Translations under genes and position numbers: made by a program
Notes under the pieces: generated by a model
What the model saw: the letters and a program-made list of their open reading frames with translations, nothing else
The model's database searches: none
What the model was told of the DNA's origin: nothing
NCBI GenBank assembly: GCA_023430975.1
Contig: JAEYYB010000145.1
Location: 1-46,295 of the forward strand
Direction of reading: 5' to 3'
Origin: Bacillota bacterium
Lineage (GTDB): Bacteria; Bacillota; Clostridia; Acetivibrionales; DSM-2933
DNA: 46,295 nucleotides
Shown: positions 17,406 to 26,146 of the stretch, one piece after another
Position numbering within the stretch: the first letter of the stretch is position 1
How the letters are laid out: each line of letters begins with the position of its first letter

Positions 17406-19031
17406 TTATTTTCTTATCTTTACATAGCCGTCATAAAATTTTGCATTTATTGGTGCCAATAGTCTGTCAAGTACACCTGAAAATGAACCCACCCGTTGCT
17501 TATTTACATAGTATGTACCGCTTGGTGTATTATCTTTTACCTTAAAAACTACTATTGCAAACACACCGCTTTTCACTATAGGCATATTAGATATGGATTC
17601 ATCAACAAATAACAGATTTATCTGACCATCAAATGGATTACTATAAGAAAAATTCCTTAGAGGATCAGTAACAATACTTCCTGCTTCTATCCTTTTAAAT
17701 TCCAATGCTGTGCTGTCATAACCCAGTATAAAGTCACAATTATTTATACCTATGGACGGTATCTTGTCAAAAGTTATCGGCACTACTACTTCTTCACTGG
17801 TAGCTCCAACAACCTTTCCTATATCTACATTCATATCATATTGTGGGCTTGAAGGTATACTCACAGGTGTATTTGTTGGAGTTGGAGTGACTGTAGGTGT
17901 AATTGTCGGTGTGCTTGTTGGCGTATTTGTTGGCGTACTTGTCGGAGTGCTAGTTGATGTAATTGTTGGCGTGCTTGTTGGTGTAATTGTCGGTGTGTTA
18001 GTTGGCGTGTTAGTTGGTATGCTTGTCGCTGCTTGTTCAATATTGATATAGCCCTCACTGAATATAGGAGTTATGTTGGATAATTTCCCATTAATAAACC
18101 CTGAGAAAAACCCTACACTAAACTTACTTACTCCATATATTCCCGCCTTAGCATTATCAACAATTTTAAATGTAATTTTAGCAAATACCCCGTTTTTTAC
18201 AATGGGCATAGCCCCTTGGGTTTCATCATTATAAAGGAAGTTTATCCTTCCATCCTGCGACTTATGGTAGTTAAAGCAGCCTAATGGAAATGTAACTATA
18301 TCGCCAGGCTCAACTGACTTAAATTCCAAGCCCTCAGTATCATATCCTATAATAAAGTCGCAATTATTTATTCCCATTGGCGGTATATTATCGAATTTTA
18401 CAGGTACAGTAATTTCGCTTCCGGCTTTTCCATTAACTTTTCCCAATTCTATATTCACGCTGTATTTGCGATCAGGTACGGATGTATCTACCTTTTGTGC
18501 TATTACATATCCGTCTGTAAATACAAAAGGTATGGATTTTAGTCCCATGCCGTTCAAACAGCTGAAGGTGGCCTTGCCGGATAACTTAATGTCATAAACT
18601 CCGCCTGAAATATCTTTTTTAATAATAAACTTAATATAGGCAAATGCACCGTCTGAAACTATTTGTAATGAGCCCAGGCTTTCATCACTAAATACAGTAT
18701 TTATTATATTATCACGTCTGTGGTAAGCAAAGTTAGCTATTGGCAGGGAAACTATTGAACCTGCCTCCATTGATTTGAATTCAAGAGCATTTGTGTCATA
18801 TTCAAGTGCGAAATTACAGTTATTTATCCCTGATTTGGGTACATTATAAAAGGTTATCGGCACTACTGCTTCTTGTCCTGCTTTTCCGCTTACCCTGCCG
18901 ATAGTTACCTGCAAATTACTTGACGAAGAGTTGATTTGACTTATGGCATTTTCACCATAAACATTTTGAATTCCAAACATCCCTAAAATCATGACAATCA
19001 AAATCAATAAAAACAAACTCTTTTTATACAC
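17406..19031 (-). CDS. Secreted scaffoldin with three type I-like cohesins
   Basis: 541 residues, GTG start preceded by GGGGG. Signal peptide (1-26). Three cohesin modules: 40-180, 191-333 and 399-541. Each shows the type I pattern 'GINNC(D/N)F..(G/E)YD..LEFK..E(A/P)G(S/D)IV' and 'GVFA(K/I)(I/V)(T/V)FK', with an ending like 'F.DGYV'. Modules 1 and 2 are almost directly joined; modules 2 and 3 are separated by a 60-residue T/P/S linker. There is no CBM, dockerin, SLH repeat or membrane anchor, so the sequence suggests a cell-free hub binding up to three dockerin partners, unless an unseen interaction anchors it. The two X-dockerin proteins in this window look type II, so they are not obvious partners. 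Transcription diverges from the ATP-grasp fusion gene. Confidence 0.9.
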   Translation of the reverse strand: MYKKSLFLLILIVMILGMFGIQNVYGENAISQINSSSSNLQVTIGRVSGKAGQEAVVPITFYNVPKSGINNCNFALEYDTNALEFKSMEAGSIVSLPIANFAYHRRDNIINTVFSDESLGSLQIVSDGAFAYIKFIIKKDISGGVYDIKLSGKATFSCLNGMGLKSIPFVFTDGYVIAQKVDTSVPDRKYSVNIELGKVNGKAGSEITVPVKFDNIPPMGINNCDFIIGYDTEGLEFKSVEPGDIVTFPLGCFNYHKSQDGRINFLYNDETQGAMPIVKNGVFAKITFKIVDNAKAGIYGVSKFSVGFFSGFINGKLSNITPIFSEGYINIEQAATSIPTNTPTNTPTITPTSTPTITSTSTPTSTPTNTPTSTPTITPTVTPTPTNTPVSIPSSPQYDMNVDIGKVVGATSEEVVVPITFDKIPSIGINNCDFILGYDSTALEFKRIEAGSIVTDPLRNFSYSNPFDGQINLLFVDESISNMPIVKSGVFAIVVFKVKDNTPSGTYYVNKQRVGSFSGVLDRLLAPINAKFYDGYVKIRK

Positions 19032-19223
19032 GTTAATACCCCCTTTGTATTGATAAATAAATTAAGTTATAAATGGTTCCAATATCTGCCTTCACCCCCT
19101 AAACGCCTTTATCTTACAAACGAATAATTTTTTCTCCAAATTAATTATACATTAAATTATTTAAATTTTCATTTTAATTGTATAATATTATAGAAATTAC
19201 TTCCCACGGGTTTTTGTTCTGAA

Positions 19224-19253
19224 TAGACATTAAGCTTACATATATACTATAAT
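19224..19253 (+). promoter_or_regulatory. Promoter for the KaiC-like/ATP-grasp gene
   Basis: TAGACA (19224-19229), 18-base spacer, TATAAT (19248-19253), about 80 bases before the start codon at 19335. The remainder of the 303-base divergent gap (19032-19334) is AT-rich; TATAAT also occurs on the minus strand (19149-19144) but without a convincing -35 for the scaffoldin gene. Confidence 0.55.
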
Positions 19254-19334
19254 AGAAATTGAAGGCTCAATGCCATAAGATACCCTATCTCAATGTCATT
19301 TTTTCATTTTTTCATTAAAAAACGGAGGTTCTAT

Positions 19335-21884
19335 ATGGAAATTCGTGATAAGGTTAGTACAGGACTTTTAGGCTTTGATCATATGATTGACAAACTTAGA
19401 CTTGGTGATAATGTTGTATGGCAGGTTGATTCAGTATCCGATTATATAAAAATGGTTGAGCCTTATGTAATTCAGGCAAAACTGGACAAAAGGAATTTGG
19501 TCTATGTTCGTTTCGGAAGGCATGAACCTCTTGTCTCGGAAAGTCCCGATATCAAAGTCTATACTGTTGAAGCTAAAAACGGCTTTGAAAGCTTTGCTGC
19601 GGCAGTACACAATCTAATTGAAAAAGAAGGAAGAAAGACCTTCTATATCTTTGACTGTCTTACAGACTTATTGGAATATTGGTACTCAGACCTTATGCTT
19701 GGTAACTTTTTCAAAGTAACCTGTCCATACTTATACGAGTTGGATACAATAGCTTACTTTGCAATTAAAAGAAATGTCCATACTTATAGTACAATTGCAG
19801 GCATTCGCGACACTACCCAGCTTTTGCTGGATTTGTATAAAGTAAATGGTAAGTGCTATATACATCCTCTCAAAGTTTGGAAGCGATACTCTTCTACCAT
19901 GTTTTTCCCTCATCTTATAGATGGTCAGGAAGCTATTTGTATAACAGGCAGTTCAGAGTCTACCGAGTTGTTTTCCAGTATTAACCGTAGGGGTGAAATA
20001 GTTGATAACTGGGATATTGTTTTAAATAAAGCAGCAAATTTGCTTAAAAACCCTCATGATGAGCAGGAAAAAGCCAAGAAGCTCCTTATGTCCATGATTA
20101 TTGGAAATGATACCAGAATGTTTGATTTGTGCGATCGCTACTTTACCCTAACGGACATTTTAAGGATTGCATCGAGAGAAGTCGGAACAGGTTTTATCGG
20201 TGGAAAAAGTGTCGGTATGCTTATAGCCAGAAAGATTCTGGAAAAGGAAGAAGGCGAACGCATTGAACCTTTTATGGAGCCTCATGATTCATACTATCTC
20301 GGTTCAGATATTTTCTACACGTACATTGTACAAAATGGGTGTTGGGAGCTTCGTATAAAACAAAAAACTAATGAAGGATATTTAAAATATGCAAAAGAAC
20401 TGCAGGAGAAAATTCTCAACGGACGTTTTCCCGAGAATATTCAGGAAAAATTTATAGAATTACTGGAATACTTCGGTCAATGCCCTATTATTGTACGCTC
20501 CAGCTCACTCCTTGAGGATAACTTTGGCAATGCATTCGCCGGAAAATATGAAAGCGTATTTTGTGTTAATCAAGGCACGCCTGAAGAGCGCTATACTGCG
20601 TTTGCACAGGCTGTACGTATTGTGTATGCAAGTACTATGAATGAAGATGCGTTGACATACAGATTGAACAGGGGGCTTGCAGATAAAGACGAACAGATGG
20701 CAATATTAGTTCAGCGTGTTTCTGGAGACAACTATAATGAGGATTTTTATCCCCATATTGCAGGGGTAGGAAATTCGTCAAATTTGTATGTGTGGGACAA
20801 AAATATTGACATGGATTCGGGTATGCTTCGCATGGTTTTCGGTCTTGGAACAAGGGCAGTAGACAGAACTGTAGGCGATTATGCCAGAATTATTTGTCTG
20901 GATGATCCATTGCGTATTCCCCCCATGAATTATAAGGACCAAAAAAAATTCTCCCAGCATTTTGTTGATGTTCTGTCTTTAGAGAAAAATGAATTGATTA
21001 CTAAAAATATTGACGAAGTAATATCAGATGATATAAAGGCAGATAAAGAACTGTTTGCCACCTTGGATACTCAAGCTTTAGCACGGATGCGTGAACTTGG
21101 AATGGACAACATTAATGTCCCATATATTATGGACTTTAAGACACTACTTGGAAACACAAAATTTCCAGCACTTATGAAAGATATTTTAGCCACACTTTCC
21201 AGGGTCTATAATTATCCTGTAGACATTGAATTCACTGCAAATTTTAAGAAGGATAGCAGCTTCAAGATTAATCTTCTTCAATGCCGCCCTTTACAGACGA
21301 GAGGACTGGGTAAGCCTGTTGAATTACCTGAATTGGATAACGAGAAAAACTGCTTATTTTATACCAAAGGGCCTTTTATAGGAGGAAATATTCGGCTGCC
21401 TGTGGATTTTATAGTTTATGTCGATGCACAATCCTATTTAGGACTTAATGATAGCGGGAAATACTCAGTGGCAAGGCAGATCGGTATAATAAATGCTGCA
21501 CTGAAGGGTAAAAATGCCATGCTAATGGGTCCGGGCAGATGGGGAACTACAACTCCATCTTTAGGTGTACCTGTGCATTTTACCGAGCTTTGCAACATGT
21601 CGGTGATTTGTGAAGTGGCATCCACCGAAACTGGTTTTATGCCTGAACTGTCCTATGGCAGCCACTTTTTCCAGGATATTGTGGAAACTGGTATCTTTTA
21701 TGTAGCAATTTTCGATGGGCAAAATGATGTTGTATATAACCCTGAACATATCCTTGAAAAGGAAAATATCCTTGAAACAATTCTGCCTCAACGTTCACAA
21801 TATAAGGACGTAATCCGCATAGTAAAAACAGACGGAATGGAAGTTTTTTCCGATATAGTGACACAAACTCTTTTATGCAGGTAA
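19335..21884 (+). CDS. KaiC/RecA-like domain fused to a PEP-synthase/PPDK-type ATP-grasp domain
   Basis: Start at 19335 (MEIRDKVSTGLLGFD) has GGAGG seven bases upstream; the frame opens at 19293 without a site. 849 residues. The first 230 resemble a KaiC/RecA-type domain ('STGLLGFDHMIDKLRLGDNV', 'GRKTFYIFDCL'), but the P-loop is lost: after 'GDNVVW' there is 'QVDSVSDY' instead of GxxGxGKT. From about 275 the protein follows the N-terminal nucleotide-binding domain of pyruvate phosphate dikinase/PEP synthase ('GFIGGKSVGMLIA', 'PIIVRSSSLLEDNFGNAFAG', 'RMVFGLGTRAVDRT', 'INLLQCRPLQT'). The phospho-His swivelling domain and the PEP-binding barrel are absent, and the protein ends in a domain with 'GPGRWGTTTPSLGVPVHFTE'. 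It is therefore unlikely to make PEP alone. Substrate unknown. Confidence 0.75.
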   Translation: MEIRDKVSTGLLGFDHMIDKLRLGDNVVWQVDSVSDYIKMVEPYVIQAKLDKRNLVYVRFGRHEPLVSESPDIKVYTVEAKNGFESFAAAVHNLIEKEGRKTFYIFDCLTDLLEYWYSDLMLGNFFKVTCPYLYELDTIAYFAIKRNVHTYSTIAGIRDTTQLLLDLYKVNGKCYIHPLKVWKRYSSTMFFPHLIDGQEAICITGSSESTELFSSINRRGEIVDNWDIVLNKAANLLKNPHDEQEKAKKLLMSMIIGNDTRMFDLCDRYFTLTDILRIASREVGTGFIGGKSVGMLIARKILEKEEGERIEPFMEPHDSYYLGSDIFYTYIVQNGCWELRIKQKTNEGYLKYAKELQEKILNGRFPENIQEKFIELLEYFGQCPIIVRSSSLLEDNFGNAFAGKYESVFCVNQGTPEERYTAFAQAVRIVYASTMNEDALTYRLNRGLADKDEQMAILVQRVSGDNYNEDFYPHIAGVGNSSNLYVWDKNIDMDSGMLRMVFGLGTRAVDRTVGDYARIICLDDPLRIPPMNYKDQKKFSQHFVDVLSLEKNELITKNIDEVISDDIKADKELFATLDTQALARMRELGMDNINVPYIMDFKTLLGNTKFPALMKDILATLSRVYNYPVDIEFTANFKKDSSFKINLLQCRPLQTRGLGKPVELPELDNEKNCLFYTKGPFIGGNIRLPVDFIVYVDAQSYLGLNDSGKYSVARQIGIINAALKGKNAMLMGPGRWGTTTPSLGVPVHFTELCNMSVICEVASTETGFMPELSYGSHFFQDIVETGIFYVAIFDGQNDVVYNPEHILEKENILETILPQRSQYKDVIRIVKTDGMEVFSDIVTQTLLCR

Positions 21885-21885
21885 A

Positions 21886-21971
21886 TCAATAAGGGCATTT
21901 CAAAAGTTCAGCATTCAAGTATTTTTTGTATAATATCATAAATTCTGCTTTTTGAAATGCCCCATTGACCA
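21886..21971 (+). repeat. Palindromic repeat, family 2, copy 2 (intact)
   Basis: TCAATAAGGGCATTTCAAAA at the left pairs with TTTTTGAAATGCCCCATTGA at the right, an almost perfect 20-bp terminal inverted repeat around a 46-base AT-rich centre. It begins two bases after the stop codon of the ATP-grasp gene and may double as its transcription terminator. Confidence 0.85.
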
Positions 21972-22038
21972 GTTAAATATCTGTTAATACCTAAATAATT
22001 TCTCAAAAAAACCGAGTGATTTGAGGCTGTTAAATATT

Positions 22039-22536
22039 TTATGTATCCCTTTGTACAGCTATTCTTTCAGTTGTGCAATTGGCTAATTTTATGAGGTCGG
22101 AAGGAGCCAACTCAATCTGGTGACCTATTTTACCTGCACTCACAATGATAGTATCTAAAGTCTCACATGAGCTATCAATAACAGTTTTAAATTCCTTTTT
22201 CATTCCTATGGGTGAGCACCCTCCTCGAATATATCCGGTAACCTTATTAATATCAGCAACCTTAATCATCTCGACAGCTTTTTGTCCAACTGCCCGTGCA
22301 GCAGCTTTCAAATCCAGCTCTTCCGCAACCGGAATAACAAAAACAAAATAATCTCTGCCTGTCCCCTGTGTTACAAGGGTTTTATATACCCTTTCTACCG
22401 GCTGTCCCATTTTGCTTGCCACAGAAACCCCATCAATCAAACCATCACTATGGTCATAAGCATATGTATTGTATTTTACTTTTGCTCTATCAAGAATTCT
22501 CATCACATTTGTTTTTATCTTTTCCAATTCATGCAC
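22039..22536 (-). CDS. ybaK: YbaK/EbsC-type Cys-tRNA(Pro) deacylase
   Basis: 165 residues, ATG preceded by AGGAAG. Full-length YbaK fold: 'YDHSDGLIDGVSVASKMGQP', 'RVYKTLVTQG', 'YFVFVIPVAEELDLKAAARA', 'VTGYIRGGCSPIGMKK' and 'IIVSAGKIGHQIELAPSDL'. The family hydrolyses Cys-tRNA(Pro) mischarged by prolyl-tRNA synthetase, a cytoplasmic translation-quality step. Conserved Lys (in RVYKTL) and the GGxSP(I/V)G loop are present. Monocistronic with its own promoter. Confidence 0.92.
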   Translation of the reverse strand: MHELEKIKTNVMRILDRAKVKYNTYAYDHSDGLIDGVSVASKMGQPVERVYKTLVTQGTGRDYFVFVIPVAEELDLKAAARAVGQKAVEMIKVADINKVTGYIRGGCSPIGMKKEFKTVIDSSCETLDTIIVSAGKIGHQIELAPSDLIKLANCTTERIAVQRDT

Positions 22537-22627
22537 ACTTCCTATAATCTTTTTAACTTATTTCATCGCTATATGTTTTGCAATAATCCTTTGCTATAAT
22601 CTTTTTCGTAACATATATACACCAATT

Positions 22628-22656
22628 ATTATATTCATTTGTCCAAGTGAAATCAA
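22628..22656 (-). promoter_or_regulatory. Sigma-A promoter of ybaK
   Basis: On the minus strand TTGATT (22656-22651), 17-base spacer, TATAAT (22633-22628), about 90 bases upstream of the ybaK start. Confidence 0.75.
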
Positions 22657-22704
22657 CCACATAAAAGACAGTTATAATTGTAAATTTAGTAGGATAATAC
22701 ATAA

Positions 22705-22739
22705 AAAAACGTGATTCTCAAATCGAAAATCACGTTTTT
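22705..22739. terminator. Terminator of the 637-residue stalk-domain gene
   Basis: AAAAACGTGATT / AATCACGTTTTT, a 12-bp perfect stem with an 11-base loop, 33 bases after the stop at 22772. The A and T flanks make it usable on both strands. Confidence 0.9.
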
Positions 22740-22771
22740 ATTAATATTTTTATTTGACTTTACTAATTACC

Positions 22772-24685
22772 TTACTCAAACTTCATGGACTGCCAAATAT
22801 CTGAGAACAGCTTCTTGTTCTTTTCACTAAGATTTGCTTCAGGAATTGACAAAGTAATAATATACAAATGATCATTTTTACTAACAATATAGTTAACTAC
22901 ATGAATATTTTCTTTTCCATACACTTGAGTAGAAACGTATTTACATACATCAGTGTCTTTTTCCTTTAAAACCTCTTTTTTAGAATCCTTTAAAGTTCCA
23001 AGCTTAAGCCTTTTGGCAATCTCCTCATCGGAGGCTGAAATAAAGGCTTCCATGGATACTCCATCCTTAACAGCCATACTGAAGGCTTTCATCCCTGAGC
23101 CGTATAATATCTCCTCATCATTATTGCTTTCTGAGTCAGCTATCCAAGAAACAGGTAAATTTACCGCCCACTTATTTTTTGCACTTTGTCTCTTAATGGT
23201 GGAATCCTTATCCTCAGCAAAATTGGGATCCATTAATTCACCTATCTTAGTCACATCAGGCTCTGTAAACTTAAATGAATTTAATGCATTTTCAATTTCC
23301 GAAAGTTTCTTTTTATCATTATATGTTTCTGATTTGATATGGTAGTATACATTATACTTGTATTTCTTTCCTACAATAAAAATATCACAGGAGTATATGT
23401 CCATACCTGCTACCTTCTGTGTATAATAGACCTTTTTACACTTTACTCCATTTATTTCTCCGTCTTCCTGCTTTATAACTTTGTAAAAATCAGGATTAAT
23501 ATCATCCTCCATGACTTTAATAAGCTTCTTTGCCCAATCATCAGCTGTAACGCCGCTTTCAGCTGAATACATATCTATATGCAAAGAATCATAGTAATCC
23601 TGGATACTGCCTAGATTGTTATAAAATTCTACCACATTCGGAGTATTTTCATTATCAGCTTTAAACCACTCAGGATAAACATTCATTGAGAACTTTAATT
23701 TCTTATCTTCATACTTTCTATAGCCCTCTTTTGATATATCGGATAAGTCCTCAATAGAAGTATTTTGTACATAATCTGTAGTAAATGAATCAACTATATC
23801 TGTATAAACCGAACTTTCAATATACTTGTCATATTGATCCATGTAAAGAGTGATTTTAAACACTCTCTCACCTTTAATAAAATAACGGACATCAATCACT
23901 CCTTCTCCCTTATAAACAGTTTTTGAGTATTCTTGTCCGGCCTTAACCTTTTTGCCTTGAGATACCAAAGTGTAATTGCTGCCCAAGTCTTCCCTTACGC
24001 CAGCCATTAATGTATCCAATGTGTCATCTTCCTTGTCGAATATACTGATAGTTATAGCATATGAATCATCTAACGAATTAAAATCTGTAAATGTGCCGTC
24101 AAAGCTTCTGTCGGATATTCTTAATTCTTTGGGCAAATTCATTGACCATTTGTAATAGCTGTCCCCTATTTTAGATTTGGTAGTCTTTTTCAATATAAGG
24201 GAAAAATCCTTTATGCTCTTATCTCCTGCAATGACCTTGGAAACATTGATTTGTTTGGTTTTTTTATCATATGTAACATCAGCACCGAAGTTTTCCGATA
24301 TGAAAGTCAAAGGTACCATAGTGACATTGTTTTTAATAGCAGGTGCTTTCAATAAAACAGAAGGTGTGCCATTTACATAGGCTGTCTTATTATTTATAAC
24401 AAGCTTTATTTTTGTATCTCCATAGCTGATATTTACGCTACGTTCGGCAGCATTCCATTTCACATCAGCACCAAATGCCTGGGATATTACTGCCACAGGT
24501 ACAAGTGTTGCCCCGTTCTCTACATATGGAGTTTGAACTTTTACATCCTTGCCATTGATATTTAAAACCGAATCACCAACTTTAAACGAAATCTCTACCG
24601 TACTTGAGTCTGCCAAAGCATTAGCAGCAAAAGCCCCTATGAATACAAACATTACAACCAAAACAACAAAATTTTTAATTTTCAC
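22772..24685 (-). CDS. Exported stalk-domain protein with three repeated C-terminal modules
   Basis: 637 residues, GTG start after AAGGAGATG. Signal peptide (1-25). Two stalk-domain repeats (about 30-152): 'NGATLVPVAVISQAFGADVKWN' is followed by 'NNVTMVPLTFISENFGADVTYD', each with the 'Y/L VP ... W/Y' pattern. Three PsbP-like modules of about 140 residues follow ('YKWSMNLPKELRI', 'LKFSMNVYPEWFK', 'KWAVNLPVSWIAD', each ending near 'I..SF(T/K)' or 'I.QSMKFE'). The role of such modules in Clostridia is unknown; a surface sensor or wall protein is plausible. A complete family 1 repeat lies 23 bases upstream of its start codon, inside the probable leader. Confidence 0.75.
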   Translation of the reverse strand: MKIKNFVVLVVMFVFIGAFAANALADSSTVEISFKVGDSVLNINGKDVKVQTPYVENGATLVPVAVISQAFGADVKWNAAERSVNISYGDTKIKLVINNKTAYVNGTPSVLLKAPAIKNNVTMVPLTFISENFGADVTYDKKTKQINVSKVIAGDKSIKDFSLILKKTTKSKIGDSYYKWSMNLPKELRISDRSFDGTFTDFNSLDDSYAITISIFDKEDDTLDTLMAGVREDLGSNYTLVSQGKKVKAGQEYSKTVYKGEGVIDVRYFIKGERVFKITLYMDQYDKYIESSVYTDIVDSFTTDYVQNTSIEDLSDISKEGYRKYEDKKLKFSMNVYPEWFKADNENTPNVVEFYNNLGSIQDYYDSLHIDMYSAESGVTADDWAKKLIKVMEDDINPDFYKVIKQEDGEINGVKCKKVYYTQKVAGMDIYSCDIFIVGKKYKYNVYYHIKSETYNDKKKLSEIENALNSFKFTEPDVTKIGELMDPNFAEDKDSTIKRQSAKNKWAVNLPVSWIADSESNNDEEILYGSGMKAFSMAVKDGVSMEAFISASDEEIAKRLKLGTLKDSKKEVLKEKDTDVCKYVSTQVYGKENIHVVNYIVSKNDHLYIITLSIPEANLSEKNKKLFSDIWQSMKFE

Positions 24686-24707
24686 AAAATCACATCTCCT
24701 TTTATCT

Positions 24708-24809
24708 ATTTTAAAAGTGTTAATACTCTTACATTTGGCGGAGCAAATAACGAATGGTTCAACGGGATTTGCTTAAGACAAATGTAATAGATTTATCACT
24801 TTTAATATA
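24708..24809 (+). repeat. Palindromic repeat, family 1, copy E
   Basis: TTTTAAAAGTGTTAATACTC, then TTACATTTGGCGGAGCAAAT, AACGAATGGTTCAACGGGAT, TTGCTTAAGACAAATGTAAT and AGATTTATCACTTTTAATAT. A complete element; the whole of it can fold into one long hairpin. It fills the gap between the htrA-like stop (24814) and the next gene start (24685). Confidence 0.88.
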
Positions 24810-24813
24810 TTTA

Positions 24814-25956
24814 TTATTTTTCACCCAAAATAACACTGATATTTAATATGATATCATCCCTCTTAACCTTAAGAAGGACAGTATTGCCAGGTAAATATTT
24901 CTTCATTTCTTCATTATATTCAACATTAGAATTAACTCGAACACTGTTAATACTAAGTAATATGTCCTCACCCTTCAAACCTGACTTCTTAGCACCAGTA
25001 TCATCTGCTACGCTTGAAATAATGAGTCCGTTATTTGACGGCAGCCCTACTTTTGCTGCCCAATCTTCCTCAAAAACCACACCTAAATCCGGCCTTTTAA
25101 CCTTCCCATACTTATTGAAATGACTAAGCACATAGTCGATAGTGCTGACAGGTATGGAAAATCCCAATCCTTCAATCCCTGCTCCAGCAAATTTATTGGA
25201 GTTTATACCCAAAACTTCACCCTTTAGATTAACCAGCGGCCCACCACTATTCCCAGGATTAATAGCGGCATCTGTCTGAATCAATCTATAATCGCTGTCT
25301 ATTCCTCTGTTAATCCCGCTTATTATACCTATAGAGGCTGAGTTTCTCAATGATAAAGATACCGGCGTCCCTATAGCCAACACAGTCTTTCCGGTTATTA
25401 TATCTTCTTGCTTCCCAAATTTGGCAGCTTTTAAGCCAGCTTTATTGATCTTTATCAAAGCTAGGTCAGATTCTTCATCTATACACTTTAATTCAGCCTC
25501 ATAACCACTGCCGTCAGCAAGTACCGCTACTATTTTCTCCATATCCTTTACAACATGGGCATTGGTAATTATCTCTCCGTTTGACTTAATTATGACACCA
25601 GTCCCATGAGCAATTGAGTCTTTGAACTTTGAACTGTAATCAGAATCCCTAATGCTTCCGACAATACCAACAACTGAAGGGCTCACAGCCTTTAACACTT
25701 CAGGCACAATATCATCATTTTTCAAAGAGGCCACAGTAACTGTGCTTTTTGAGCCATCCCATGCTGCTTCTGCCCCTAATGACTCCGCTATAGCCCTAAC
25801 CGGTGCATAGACCTTGCCGTCAATCAATTTTGCATCTGTGCCTAATTCTGTTCCATTCACTACAAGTTTCAACCTGCTTGTAGCACCAAATGATGAAAAG
25901 GATGTAAGTGACAACAGCATTGCTAAAACAACAAGTAAACATACTTTTATTCTCAT
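24814..25956 (-). CDS. HtrA/DegP-type serine protease with N-terminal stalk domain and PDZ domain
   Basis: 380 residues, ATG after AGGAGGAG. Signal peptide (1-24); a single stalk-domain repeat (28-77, 'VYAPVRAIAESLGAEAAWD'); trypsin-like S1C protease (about 83-285) with the triad His134 (TNAHVV), Asp164 (ESDLALI) and Ser237 (NPGNSGGPL); one PDZ domain (about 290-378, 'GLIISSVADDTGAKKSGLKG'). The family degrades or refolds damaged envelope and exported proteins. The usual transmembrane anchor is replaced by a signal peptide plus stalk domain, suggesting wall attachment or secretion. It lies between two other exported-protein genes, with a palindromic repeat on each side. Confidence 0.9.
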   Translation of the reverse strand: MRIKVCLLVVLAMLLSLTSFSSFGATSRLKLVVNGTELGTDAKLIDGKVYAPVRAIAESLGAEAAWDGSKSTVTVASLKNDDIVPEVLKAVSPSVVGIVGSIRDSDYSSKFKDSIAHGTGVIIKSNGEIITNAHVVKDMEKIVAVLADGSGYEAELKCIDEESDLALIKINKAGLKAAKFGKQEDIITGKTVLAIGTPVSLSLRNSASIGIISGINRGIDSDYRLIQTDAAINPGNSGGPLVNLKGEVLGINSNKFAGAGIEGLGFSIPVSTIDYVLSHFNKYGKVKRPDLGVVFEEDWAAKVGLPSNNGLIISSVADDTGAKKSGLKGEDILLSINSVRVNSNVEYNEEMKKYLPGNTVLLKVKRDDIILNISVILGEK

Positions 25957-26044
25957 CTTCTCCTCCTAAACGTACTTCAATAAGCAATGTAACTATAGTA
26001 ACATTATACACTTTACAGAATATGGATTAATATTGCTCTTTATT

Positions 26045-26146
26045 ATATTAATAGTGTTAATAATCTTACATCTGGCGAAGCAAATAACGAACGCTTCAAC
26101 GGGATTTGCGACAGACAAATATTATAGATTTATCACTTTTAATATA
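26045..26146 (+). repeat. Palindromic repeat, family 1, copy F
   Basis: TATTAATAGTGTTAATAATC, TTACATCTGGCGAAGCAAAT, AACGAACGCTTCAACGGGAT, TTGCGACAGACAAATATTAT, AGATTTATCACTTTTAATAT. Complete copy, same orientation as copy E. Its central change (GAACGCTTC instead of GAACGGTTC) breaks part of the inner palindrome. Ends 89 bases upstream of the htrA-like start. Confidence 0.87.

Noticed and set aside
17752..18051. Open frame on the plus strand coding a long V-G-V-L-V-G repeat
   Set aside because: Antisense of the TPT linker in the scaffoldin; codon-repeat artefact with no ribosome site. Same for 35484-35853 and 36585-36776 opposite the LRR linkers.
22002..22028. Possible ybaK terminator CTCAAA..TTTGAG
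   Set aside because: Only a six-base stem with a long loop and no T tract beyond; not strong enough to annotate.
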